Positions 52,273 to 61,468 of a DNA stretch of 64,000 nucleotides are shown piece after piece. Each line of letters begins with the position of its first letter. Position 1 is the first letter of the stretch. The notes beneath the pieces are model-generated. The model worked only from the letters and a program-made list of their open reading frames with translations. It was not told the origin of the DNA and did not search any database. A program made the translations under genes and the position numbers. The DNA is from Aulosira sp. FACHB-615 (GTDB lineage: Bacteria > Cyanobacteriota > Cyanobacteriia > Cyanobacteriales > Nostocaceae), in contig NZ_JACJSE010000007.1 in NCBI RefSeq assembly GCF_014698045.1, positions 1 to 64,000 on the forward strand, in the 5' to 3' direction.

Positions 52273-53196
52273 ATGTCAAAACAACTGGTATTAATGGATC
52301 ACGATGGTGGTGTAGATGATTATCTAGCAACTATGCTGCTGTTGACGATGGATCATATAGAATTGCTTGGTGTTGTCGTCACTCCTGCTGATTGTTATGT
52401 CCAACCTGCCGTTAGTGCGACACGCAAAATCATTGATTTGATGGGATTTTCTCATATCTCAGTTGCTGAAAGCACAGTACGCGGGATAAATCCTTTCCCC
52501 CGGCTTTATCGACGTGATTCGTTTATTGTTGACCATCTCCCCATTCTTAACCAGCAGGATACTATTAATACACCTTTGGTTGCTGAAACTGGACAGGATT
52601 TTATGGTGCGGGTGTTACGAGAAGCACCCCAACCAGTAACGCTGATGGTAACAGGGCCATTAACGACAGTTGCAGTAGCGTTAGATAAAGCACCAGATAT
52701 TGAAGCCAAGATTCAAAAAATTGTCTGGATGGGTGGCGCGTTGAATGTTGGTGGAAATGTGGAAAAAAGTTTAGAAGCCGGACAAGATGGTTCGGCGGAA
52801 TGGAATGTTTACTGGGATGCAGTTTCCGCCGCGCGAGTTTGGCAAACCCAAATTGAAATTATTATGTGTCCGTTAGATTTAACTAACAATGTCCCAGTGA
52901 CATCAGATATTGTGTACAAAATGGGCAAACAACGTCACTATCCCATCTCTGATTTAGCTGGACAATGTTATGCACTGGTAATTCCCCAAGATTATTATTT
53001 TTGGGATGTGCTGGCGACGGCTTATTTAGGACACCCAGAATTTTATCAACTGCGACAGTGGGAAACGGAAATTATTACCACTGGCTTAAGTCAAGGAAGG
53101 ACGAAAGTTGTTCCCGGTGGGCGGAAGATTTATGCAATGGATACTGTTGATAAAGAGGCTTTTTATGCTTATATCTTGCAACAATGGGCAAGATGA
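52273..53196 (+). CDS. Nucleoside hydrolase (inosine-uridine preferring type)
   Basis: From the ATG at 52273 the protein has 307 residues. The calcium-binding Asp cluster is MDHDGGVDDYLA (D9, D11, D15, D16), close to the family's D-x-D-x-G-x-D-D, and the later MGGALNVGGNV loop is conserved. It hydrolyses ribonucleosides to base and ribose. With ribokinase 500 bp away and the deaminase divergent, it completes a small salvage group. A longer frame from 52141 lies inside the opposite deaminase gene and is rejected. Confidence 0.88.
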   Translation: MSKQLVLMDHDGGVDDYLATMLLLTMDHIELLGVVVTPADCYVQPAVSATRKIIDLMGFSHISVAESTVRGINPFPRLYRRDSFIVDHLPILNQQDTINTPLVAETGQDFMVRVLREAPQPVTLMVTGPLTTVAVALDKAPDIEAKIQKIVWMGGALNVGGNVEKSLEAGQDGSAEWNVYWDAVSAARVWQTQIEIIMCPLDLTNNVPVTSDIVYKMGKQRHYPISDLAGQCYALVIPQDYYFWDVLATAYLGHPEFYQLRQWETEIITTGLSQGRTKVVPGGRKIYAMDTVDKEAFYAYILQQWAR

Positions 53197-53376
53197 AAGG
53201 TAACAGGTAACAGGCAACAGTGGAAATCAGATTGCTATAGGATGGAAAATACAGCAGATTTTTAGTGGATGAAGTACACAATCTAGTTTTCAAACTTAGG
53301 CAGCAAGAGTATTTTGCTTCTGACTTCTGGATTCTGCTGTATATGTTTCTACCATAATTAAGAGTTATTTTTTCTC

Positions 53377-54681
53377 ATGACCATTGTTGAAGTTGCACCA
53401 TCCCTAGTTAGCATTGCGGAAAAAACTCGCGCGGCTGCAAGTAAGTTAGCAATTCTGTCCACCGAGGCAAAAAATCAAGCGATCGCAGCGATCGCCCAAG
53501 GGTTAGAATCAGCCAGAGAAGAAATATTGCAGGCAAATGTGGCGGACTGTCAAGCGGCGGCGGCGGAAGGAATTGCTAAACCCCTGTATAAACGGTTGCA
53601 GTTAGATGAACATAAATTAAGAGATGCGATCGCTGGAGTCCGAGATGTTGGTAAACTAGCTGATCCAATAGGTAAAGTCCAAATTCACCGCGAACTCGAT
53701 ACTGGCTTAGTCCTCAAGCGCATCTCTTGTCCTTTGGGTGTGTTAGGCATTATTTTTGAAGCCCGTCCCGAAGCCGCCATTCAAATTGTTTCTTTGGCGA
53801 TTAAATCAGGTAATGGTGTCATTCTCAAATGTGGTAAAGAAGCTGTACGTTCTTGTGAAGCCATCGTCAAAGCAATTAAACAAGGATTATCTCAAACTGC
53901 TGTCAGTCCTGACGCTGTGCAGTTACTCACCACCAGAGAAGAAACTGTAGGACTTTTAAAATTAGATAAATATGTAGATTTAATTATTCCTAGAGGTTCT
54001 AATTCTTTTGTGCGGTTTGTGCAAGAAAATACCCGTATTCCTGTCCTTGGTCACGCTGATGGTATTTGTCATGCTTATATTGATCAAGCTGCTGATATTA
54101 ACAAAGCTGTAGAAATTACCGTGGATGCGAAAATCCAATATGCGGCTGCTTGTAATGCCATTGAAACTTTATTAGTACATCAAGCAATTGCCGGAGAATT
54201 TTTACCCAAAGTTGCCGCAGCTTTAGCCGCCAATCATGTGGAATTAAAAGGTGATCAACGCACCTTAGAAATATTACCAAATATTGCCCCAGCTACCGAA
54301 GTTGATTGGGAAACAGAATATAGCGATTTAATTTTGGCAGTTAAAATTGTAGACTCTTTAGAAGATGCGATCGCTCATATTAACCAATACGGTTCTCGCC
54401 ACACCGATGCAATTATTACTGAAGATATCGCCACCGCCGAATCTTTCTTTGGCTTGGTAAATTCTGCTGGTGTGTTTCACAATTGTTCCACACGTTTTGC
54501 TGATGGTTTCCGCTATGGTTTTGGCGCAGAAGTTGGCATTAGTACTCAACAAATGCCTCCCCGTGGCCCTGTTGGTTTAGAAGGCTTGGTAACTTATAAA
54601 TATCAAATGACTGGTAATGGCCACATTGTCGCTAGTTACACCGGCTCAAATGCCAAGGCGTTTATTCACCGCGATTTATGA
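53377..54681 (+). CDS. proA: Glutamate-5-semialdehyde dehydrogenase
   Basis: A 434-residue NADPH-dependent gamma-glutamyl phosphate reductase, second step of proline synthesis. Typical segments are ISCPLGVLGIIFEARPEA, IIPRGSNSFVRFVQ and the catalytic Cys in AACNAIETLL. Length is normal. It stands alone; no proB is adjacent. Confidence 0.95.
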   Translation: MTIVEVAPSLVSIAEKTRAAASKLAILSTEAKNQAIAAIAQGLESAREEILQANVADCQAAAAEGIAKPLYKRLQLDEHKLRDAIAGVRDVGKLADPIGKVQIHRELDTGLVLKRISCPLGVLGIIFEARPEAAIQIVSLAIKSGNGVILKCGKEAVRSCEAIVKAIKQGLSQTAVSPDAVQLLTTREETVGLLKLDKYVDLIIPRGSNSFVRFVQENTRIPVLGHADGICHAYIDQAADINKAVEITVDAKIQYAAACNAIETLLVHQAIAGEFLPKVAAALAANHVELKGDQRTLEILPNIAPATEVDWETEYSDLILAVKIVDSLEDAIAHINQYGSRHTDAIITEDIATAESFFGLVNSAGVFHNCSTRFADGFRYGFGAEVGISTQQMPPRGPVGLEGLVTYKYQMTGNGHIVASYTGSNAKAFIHRDL

Positions 54682-54871
54682 GAGGGGCTAGGGATTAGTA
54701 CAATAAGGCAAAAGGAAAAAGGCAAAAGGAAAAAGAAATAATAACGATACCGCAAGCCTTTTAGCAATTTCTTATGGTCACTGAGTTTCGGCTTCGCTCA
54801 ACTACCGCGTAGTCGAAGTGTGGTCTGTTTATTTACGCCGACCTGTACTAGTATTTTTACTGCAACCTGTA

Positions 54872-56626
54872 TCAACAAGCACAATCTAAATTACCTTCAC
54901 TAGAAGAAACAATTACTGGTTGATGATACAAAGGTACGGTAAAGGTGACAGTTGAACCTAGTCCTTCACCCAAGCTGTAAAAATGTACTTCGCCACCCAT
55001 CGCTTCAATTAGCTTTTGGGATATTGCCAACCCCAAACCTGTACCGCCATATTGGCGAGTGCGGGAACCATCTACTTGAGAAAATAATTGAAATAATTTA
55101 TCTTGCTTGTCTAAAGAAACACCAATACCAGTATCGGCTACCCGGACTCTAACCATACCGGGAAACTGCTGTTCTTGGAATTTGACTTTTTTCTGGACAA
55201 TTTCGGATGTGATGGTTATACCACCTTCATGAGTAAATTTAATGGCATTGTTTACCAAGTTCAGCATGACTTGGAGTAGCCGTTGATAATTTCCTTGGAC
55301 AACAATTTCATCGCAGGTTGTGGGAATTTGCATCCGAAAGCTGAGGTTTTTCATTTCTGCTTGGGGACGCATAAAACTTTCTACACCACAAAATAGCTCA
55401 TCTAATTTGACAGGAGCGCAGTCTAATTCCATTTTGCCTGCTTCAATTTTGGCAATATCCAAAATATCGTTGATGATGTTCAGGAGGTGAATGGATGATT
55501 GATGGGCTTCTAAAAGAAACTGATGCTGTTCTTCTGGGTCATCTGCCATCCCCTCTAGAATCAGCTTTAAAAAGCCAATCATTCCATTGAGGGGAGTACG
55601 AATTTCGTGGGAAACGTTGGCTAAAAATTCACTTTTGAGGCGTGAGGCTTCTTCAGCTTTTTGTCTGGCTGCTTCTAATTCTTTATATAAAGTAGCATGA
55701 GCGATCGCAGTTCCTAACTGATCGGCTACTTCTTTCGCTAATTCCAGTTCAGCATTTGTGAGAGGATAGCATTCATCCCGCACAGCCACTGCAATCAAAC
55801 CATTGGCTTGGTCTTGATAGCAGGTGGCAACCACTAAAACTTTCTGATTTGGACAAAGTGCGTATTGTGATACCTCCATCACCACAGGTTCTAAAGTGGC
55901 TAATGCTTGGGCAAATGCTGGCTCAGAAGCGACATCTATTTCTAAGCCAAGCATCGAACTGCGTTCTGGCTGATGGTACTCTGCTATGACACGCACTTTA
56001 GAGCTAGAGGGCTGATAAGGACAGATAATGCAACGTTCTAGCTTGAGAGCTTTACCCAAACTGTCTACCGTTTGTTGCCAAATAATGTCTAAGTCCAAAG
56101 TTCGCCGAATATTTCTAGTAATTTTAGTTACTAGTTTTTGATGTTGTTGCGAACGTAAAGCCAACTCGATTGGTGTAGGCGCTTTGGGTGTGGTACTGTG
56201 TTCTTGTTGATTTACTGTCGCCTGTAATAACCGCCCCATCACGACAACTGTCGTGGCGGCAGTTCCCAGTGGCGGTATGATTGGACAAATTACTAATTCC
56301 AACTCATACAACTCTTGCTGGTAGCGAAACCAACATTGAAACTTTTCTGGCACCAAACTTGTTAAAATTCGGTGCAATCGTTCCAAATAAGCTACCTTAT
56401 CCGCAGGAGCAAAAATTTCCTCTTCATGGCTGCTGACTACTTGCTCAGGGTTTAATCCCAGAACTTCACTACGCTGCCAATAAAATGTCAGGTAGCGGCC
56501 TGACCCATCCTGCATATACACCAACTCAGCACCGAGAGCTGGTGACGAGCCATTTGTTTGATTAGCTATGTCTTCCAGATTTTGAGAAAATAAGTTTGGC
56601 AATTGGGAGTTGGCAGTAATAGTCAT
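54872..56626 (-). CDS. PAS-GAF sensor histidine kinase
   Basis: A 584-residue soluble kinase with a PAS-like N-terminal domain (about 25-125), a GAF domain (about 180-320), HisKA (His in NVSHEIRTPLNGM) and HATPase (NLVNNAIKFTHEG, ADTGIGVSLDKQDKLF, GGTGLGLAISQKL). No receiver or membrane helix. The protein ends in Cys-Ala-Cys. GAF residues that would bind a bilin are not obvious. Input and partner unknown; no response regulator is adjacent. Confidence 0.88.
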   Translation of the reverse strand: MTITANSQLPNLFSQNLEDIANQTNGSSPALGAELVYMQDGSGRYLTFYWQRSEVLGLNPEQVVSSHEEEIFAPADKVAYLERLHRILTSLVPEKFQCWFRYQQELYELELVICPIIPPLGTAATTVVVMGRLLQATVNQQEHSTTPKAPTPIELALRSQQHQKLVTKITRNIRRTLDLDIIWQQTVDSLGKALKLERCIICPYQPSSSKVRVIAEYHQPERSSMLGLEIDVASEPAFAQALATLEPVVMEVSQYALCPNQKVLVVATCYQDQANGLIAVAVRDECYPLTNAELELAKEVADQLGTAIAHATLYKELEAARQKAEEASRLKSEFLANVSHEIRTPLNGMIGFLKLILEGMADDPEEQHQFLLEAHQSSIHLLNIINDILDIAKIEAGKMELDCAPVKLDELFCGVESFMRPQAEMKNLSFRMQIPTTCDEIVVQGNYQRLLQVMLNLVNNAIKFTHEGGITITSEIVQKKVKFQEQQFPGMVRVRVADTGIGVSLDKQDKLFQLFSQVDGSRTRQYGGTGLGLAISQKLIEAMGGEVHFYSLGEGLGSTVTFTVPLYHQPVIVSSSEGNLDCAC

Positions 56627-56771
56627 TTAATCGAGTTGGGTAGACAAGTGGCAACTCAATACAGGTTTGCTTCAGCTAATGCTTTTGCAGACTTACATTG
56701 GGTGTTTTGGCTGTTGTGAACACGATGATTGACCTTTGTGTTCTTGTCTATGAAAAGCTTGTTTGTGGCTG

Positions 56772-57008
56772 TCAATCATTCCACTCACCTCTAGGTGGTA
56801 CAGGTGTGCGATAAGGAGTCCGCGTCAGTTCATCATCTCTAGGAATCTCACCCCGTAACCATTGGCGAATTGCCACTTCAATGACTTTGCTAGGATCATT
56901 GGTAAGATGCTGAATTTGCTCTAATAACTCAGAATCTAGGCGGACAGCAATTTCTACCTTATCGCCTTGTCTTTGCTCCCCTTCGGTAGCTCTCTCTTTC
57001 ATATTCAT
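56772..57008 (-). CDS. Ribbon-helix-helix-like small protein
   Basis: About 78 residues from the ATG at 57008 (57002 and 57065 are alternatives). KVEIAVRLDSELLEQIQHL then a helix VIEVAIRQWLRGE has the shape of a CopG/Arc ribbon-helix-helix DNA-binding fold (beta strand, then two helices), often found as an antitoxin or regulator. No toxin gene is adjacent. The tail is Pro/Arg-rich (RTPVPPRGEWND). The family is not named with certainty. Confidence 0.6.
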   Translation of the reverse strand: MNMKERATEGEQRQGDKVEIAVRLDSELLEQIQHLTNDPSKVIEVAIRQWLRGEIPRDDELTRTPYRTPVPPRGEWND

Positions 57009-57585
57009 AGGTTTATATACTCTGAATTTGTTTTTTCCAAAGCTTTGTAAAGTAGTTCTACTCAAGTTTCGGGTTAGTTTACTGACAAATCTTAAAGGTA
57101 TAGATACATAGTTCCCCGAACTCCTACCAAAAATAACAGCTTGAGATTTTTAAGTGGCCATTTTCATAGAACTCACTTTTTCAATGCTCTAGAAGTTTTG
57201 TCAGTAAATCAGTAGATCCGAGCATTTACGAGGTGTAACTGCCCACGATCCCTACACTATGTACTTATATATCTTTATTGTACGCTGCTGATTGTTCAAT
57301 ACCTGCAAGGAAAAATAGACTTAATTATAGAGACTTTATATAGATTTGCAAAATACTTAAGGGTCAATAGTCATTTGTCATTGGTCATTAGTTATTGTCA
57401 TTCGCCATGTTACAGACTTATCTACCTTGTCCCCCTTGTCTCCCTCGCCCCCCTGCTCCCCAACTCCCTACTCCCCATTCCCCACTCCCTCTCCTAAATA
57501 GCAGCGTCTTGGCAAAGAAAGCATTAAAATACATTAAGTAAATCGCTCTTTATAACCTTGGTTGCTGCTTCAGCAAAGATAGTAT
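57009..57585. other. Divergent intergenic region upstream of lepA
   Basis: About 580 bp. It holds STRR2-like TTTGTCATTGGTCATTAG heptamers (57362-57400) and STRR1-like CCCCACT/CCCTACT heptamers (57420-57492). No gene or terminator was recognised. The lepA promoter must lie between 57500 and 57580. Confidence 0.45.
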
Positions 57586-59397
57586 ATGACTGACGTTCCG
57601 GCAGTTCGCATTCGCAATTTCTGTATTATTGCTCACATTGATCACGGGAAATCAACCCTGGCCGATCGCCTGTTGCAAGCTACCGGCACTGTTGATGAAC
57701 GACAGATGAAGGAGCAGTTTCTCGACAATATGGATTTAGAACGGGAGCGCGGCATTACCATTAAGCTGCAAGCTGCCCGGATGAATTACACTGCTAAAGA
57801 TGGTCAGCAGTATGTATTAAATTTAATTGACACTCCCGGACACGTAGACTTTTCTTATGAGGTGTCGCGCAGTTTGGCGGCTTGTGAAGGGGCGCTATTG
57901 GTTGTAGATGCGTCTCAAGGTGTGGAAGCGCAAACTCTGGCGAATGTCTACTTGGCGTTAGAGCATAACTTGGAAATTATTCCCGTTCTCAACAAAATCG
58001 ACCTTCCTGGTGCCGAACCAGACCGGGTAATTAGCGAAATTGAAGAAATTATTGGTCTTGATTGCAGTGGGGCAATTCTCGCCTCAGCCAAAGAAGGAAT
58101 TGGCATTAATGAGATTTTAGAGACGATTGTGGAACGGGTTCCACCCGCACCTGATAGAGTTAATGAACGTTTACGGGCGTTAATTTTTGATAGCTATTAC
58201 GATCCCTATCGGGGGGTAATTGTCTACTTCCGGGTGATGGATGGGCGCGTGAAAAAAGGCGATCGCGTTTATCTAATGGCATCCGGCAAGGAATACGAAA
58301 TCGACGAGTTGGGTGTCTTGTCTCCCACCCAAAAGCAAGTTGATGAACTCCACGCCGGGGAAGTAGGTTATTTAGCCGCCGCCATTAAAGCCGTAGCCGA
58401 TGCGCGGGTAGGCGATACCATTACCTTGTCTAACGCCAAAGCCGTAGACCCCTTACCAGGGTACACCGAAGCCAACCCAATGGTCTTTTGTGGGATGTTC
58501 CCCATCGATGCTGACCAATTTGAAGACTTGCGGGAAGCTTTAGAAAAGCTCAGACTCAATGATGCGGCGCTGCACTATGAACCAGAAACTTCGAGCGCGA
58601 TGGGTTTTGGTTTCCGGTGTGGGTTCTTAGGCTTGCTGCACATGGAAATCGTGCAGGAACGGCTAGAACGCGAGTATGACTTGGATTTAATTATTACTGC
58701 GCCTTCGGTGGTTTATAAAGTCACTACTATTAAGGGCGAGGAATTATATATTGATAATCCTAGCCATTTGCCTGCTCCCAACGACCGCGAGAAAATCGAA
58801 GAACCCTATGTACAGGTAGAAATGATTACACCGGAAGGTTTTGTCGGCACATTGATGGAGTTGTCACAAAATCGCCGTGGTATTTTCAAAGACATGAAAT
58901 ATCTCACCCAAGGGCGTACCACCTTAACTTATGAAATACCCTTGGCGGAAGTTGTCACCGACTTTTTTGACCAAATGAAATCGCGATCGCGCGGTTATGC
59001 CAGTATGGAATACCATATCATTGGCTACCGCGAAAATCCCCTGGTAAAGCTAGATATCATGATTAACGGCGACCCCGTGGATTCTTTAGCAATGATTGTC
59101 CACCGCGATAAAGCTTATAACGTCGGGCGGTCAATGGCTGAGAAACTCAAAGAATTAATTCCCCGCCATCAATTTAAAGTGCCAATTCAAGCCGCCATTG
59201 GTAGCAAAGTCATCGCCAGTGAACATATCCCTGCCTTACGCAAAGATGTACTCGCCAAGTGTTACGGCGGTGACATCAGCCGGAAAAAGAAACTTTTGCA
59301 GAAGCAAGCCAAAGGTAAAAAGCGGATGAAGGCTGTAGGTACAGTAGATGTACCCCAAGAAGCTTTTATGGCTGTTTTACGGTTAGATCAAAATTAA
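57586..59397 (+). CDS. lepA: Elongation factor 4 (back-translocase)
   Basis: A 603-residue translational GTPase. Motifs are AHIDHGKST (G1), RGITI (G2), DTPGHVDF (G3) and NKID (G4), followed by EF-G-like domains II, III and V and the LepA-specific C-terminal domain with a basic tail (KKKLLQKQAKGKKRMK). It acts on stalled or mistranslocated ribosomes. Full length and canonical. Confidence 0.97.
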   Translation: MTDVPAVRIRNFCIIAHIDHGKSTLADRLLQATGTVDERQMKEQFLDNMDLERERGITIKLQAARMNYTAKDGQQYVLNLIDTPGHVDFSYEVSRSLAACEGALLVVDASQGVEAQTLANVYLALEHNLEIIPVLNKIDLPGAEPDRVISEIEEIIGLDCSGAILASAKEGIGINEILETIVERVPPAPDRVNERLRALIFDSYYDPYRGVIVYFRVMDGRVKKGDRVYLMASGKEYEIDELGVLSPTQKQVDELHAGEVGYLAAAIKAVADARVGDTITLSNAKAVDPLPGYTEANPMVFCGMFPIDADQFEDLREALEKLRLNDAALHYEPETSSAMGFGFRCGFLGLLHMEIVQERLEREYDLDLIITAPSVVYKVTTIKGEELYIDNPSHLPAPNDREKIEEPYVQVEMITPEGFVGTLMELSQNRRGIFKDMKYLTQGRTTLTYEIPLAEVVTDFFDQMKSRSRGYASMEYHIIGYRENPLVKLDIMINGDPVDSLAMIVHRDKAYNVGRSMAEKLKELIPRHQFKVPIQAAIGSKVIASEHIPALRKDVLAKCYGGDISRKKKLLQKQAKGKKRMKAVGTVDVPQEAFMAVLRLDQN

Positions 59398-59399
59398 AC

Positions 59400-59524
59400 A
59401 GGACTACGCACAAAGGTTGTCTGTTAAGAATGGGTGCAAGGTGTGAGGGCTTGAGGGTGTAAGAAGTTTGAATACCTTCACCCTCCCCCACAACGTTGAT
59501 TTTTCGTCTCACTGCATAAGTCCT
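59400..59524. repeat. Interspersed repeat with AGGACTTACGCA-type ends, copy after lepA
   Basis: It starts AGGACTACGCA 3 bp after the lepA stop and ends TGCATAAGTCCT (59524), with GTGTGAGGG units inside. It probably adds a hairpin to the lepA mRNA end. Confidence 0.75.
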
Positions 59525-59563
59525 ATTAAATCAAGACTGTTATTAACTGCATACAGCAACTAC

Positions 59564-59606
59564 AGGAATGTCTAAGGGAAGATTCTCTTGACATTCCTTT
59601 ATTTAT
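59564..59606 (+). terminator. Hairpin, probable lepA terminator
   Basis: A 9-bp stem AGGAATGTC (59564-59572) / GACATTCCT (59590-59598) is followed by TTATTTAT. Confidence 0.55.
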
Positions 59607-59702
59607 GTCCTGATGGTTTTTACTTAAGTCTGGAAATTAAGAAGAACTTAGTTTAGGGTATCAAGGTGTATTGGTTGGGTTGTTTAAGTGTTTCAAACCC
59701 TT

Positions 59703-59849
59703 ATACCATTTCACTTTAAAAATGATACATATCGGCAAGCAGCGCCTCGACTTCTCCTGATGGAGACGCTGCGCGAACACTTGCTACAAGTCGCTCGGTG
59801 ACCGGAAGCAGAGGAAGTGATTTGTATCAGTAATTCTGTGAATTGGTAT
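59703..59849 (+). repeat. Interspersed repeat with ATACCAWTTCAC terminal inverted repeats, complete copy
   Basis: The ends ATACCATTTCAC (59703-59714) and GTGAATTGGTAT (59838-59849) are inverted repeats with one mismatch. Inside are AATGATACATATCGGCAAG (as at 23773-23827) and a GGAGACGCTGCGCGAAC module. It is flanked by AAACCCTT and ACACCCCTAAACCCTT of another repeat, so it is nested. No gene lies between 59398 and 60117. Confidence 0.7.
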
Positions 59850-60117
59850 TACACCCCTAAACCCTTACACCTTACATAAAACTCAACAAAGGGGTAAGAT
59901 ACTTCATCCCCACAGGAACATTTATCAATTAATCTAGAAAGTTTCATAAGGTATTTGCTAATCTGCTCAACCTTGATAACCTGTGATCTATCCCTAAAAT
60001 TATTAAAAAATTAGAAAACTTTGGTAAACATACCGACTCAATAGATTTCTTCTCCTTGTATTTTTGAGATACAGCTAGTTTTTTGAGAAATTTATAAAAA
60101 TTTGGAGATTTTAGTAC

Positions 60118-61305
60118 ATGAAAATACTTGTATTAAGTTGGGAATTTCCACCAAGAATAGTCGGCGGTATTGCGAGACACGTAGCTGAGTTGTATCCAGA
60201 AATAGCTAAGTTAGGGCATGAAATCCACTTAATTACAGTGGAATTTGGTCAAGCACCGATGTATGAGGTAGTGGAAGGCATAAATGTGCATCGGGTACCA
60301 GTGGGACATAGTAATGACTTTTTTCACTGGATTGTCAATCTTAACCAAAGCATGGGTCATCACGGTGGTAAGTTAATTTTGGAGGAAGGGCCGTTTGATA
60401 TTATCCATGCCCATGATTGGTTAGTGGGTGATGCTGCGATCGCCCTCAAGCATACTTTTAAAATCCCTTTAATTGCAACAATTCACGCCACAGAACATGG
60501 ACGCTATAACGGCATTCATAACGATATTCAACGCTATATTCACGGCAAAGAAAACTTACTTGCTTTCGATGCTTGGCGCGTTATCGTTTGTACGGACTAT
60601 ATGCGCCGAGAGGTAGAACGCGCCCTCAGCAGCCCTTGGGATAAAATCGATGTGATTTATAACGGTATCCGTCCAGAGAAAAAACAGCATCACCAAGATT
60701 TTCACGCGCAAGATTTTCGCCGCCAATTTGCCGCAGATGGTGAAAAAATTGTTTACTATGTCGGGCGGATGACTTATGAAAAAGGTGTACCAGTATTATT
60801 AAATGCTGCACCCAAAGTTCTTGCAGAGATGGGTGGTTACGTCAAATTTGTGATTATTGGTGGCGGTAATACCGATCATCTTAAACGCCAAGCCACAGAT
60901 TTAGGTATTTGGGAGAAATGCTACTTTACTGGTTTCTTATCTGATGAATACTTAGATAAATTTCAAACCATTGCCGACTGTGCTGTATTCCCTAGTTTTT
61001 ATGAACCCTTTGGGATTGTGGCTTTAGAAAGCTTTGCATCGCGCGTACCCGTGGTAGTTTCTGACACGGGTGGTTTCCCGGAAGTTGTTCAGCATACCAA
61101 AACAGGTATCGTCACTGGGGTAAATGATCCTGATTCCTTAGCATGGGGAATTTTGGAGGTTTTGAAAAACCCCGGATATCGGCAATGGCTGGTAGATAAC
61201 GCTTACGAAGATTTAGAACGCCGCTTTAGCTGGTCAAAACTAGCCCAGCAAACAGAGTCAGTTTATCAGCGAGTGGTGCAGGAGCGATCGCAAGTTATCT
61301 GGTAA
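60118..61305 (+). CDS. Family 4 glycosyltransferase
   Basis: A 395-residue GT-B fold glycosyltransferase resembling glycogen/starch synthases and GT4 enzymes. The N-terminal part opens with LSWEFPPRIVGGIARHVAEL, and the C-terminal nucleotide-sugar site has SFYEPFGIVALESFASRVPVV with the usual E-x7-E. It probably transfers hexose to a polysaccharide or lipid. A GGAG stands about 10 nt before the ATG. A weak hairpin (61343-61366) follows. Acceptor unknown. Confidence 0.88.
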   Translation: MKILVLSWEFPPRIVGGIARHVAELYPEIAKLGHEIHLITVEFGQAPMYEVVEGINVHRVPVGHSNDFFHWIVNLNQSMGHHGGKLILEEGPFDIIHAHDWLVGDAAIALKHTFKIPLIATIHATEHGRYNGIHNDIQRYIHGKENLLAFDAWRVIVCTDYMRREVERALSSPWDKIDVIYNGIRPEKKQHHQDFHAQDFRRQFAADGEKIVYYVGRMTYEKGVPVLLNAAPKVLAEMGGYVKFVIIGGGNTDHLKRQATDLGIWEKCYFTGFLSDEYLDKFQTIADCAVFPSFYEPFGIVALESFASRVPVVVSDTGGFPEVVQHTKTGIVTGVNDPDSLAWGILEVLKNPGYRQWLVDNAYEDLERRFSWSKLAQQTESVYQRVVQERSQVIW

Positions 61306-61468
61306 TTAAACACAGCGTAAAACTGAGCATACTGCCCCTAAACCAGAGAAAAAATGATTACTCTGGACTATTTGAGGTTAAAAAACATTACAAGACCTGT
61401 ACGCTGGGAATTTCAAGCCTTCTGATGCGAGAGTAAACAGTAAATGCAGTTTGCTCTATAAAGTTAGT

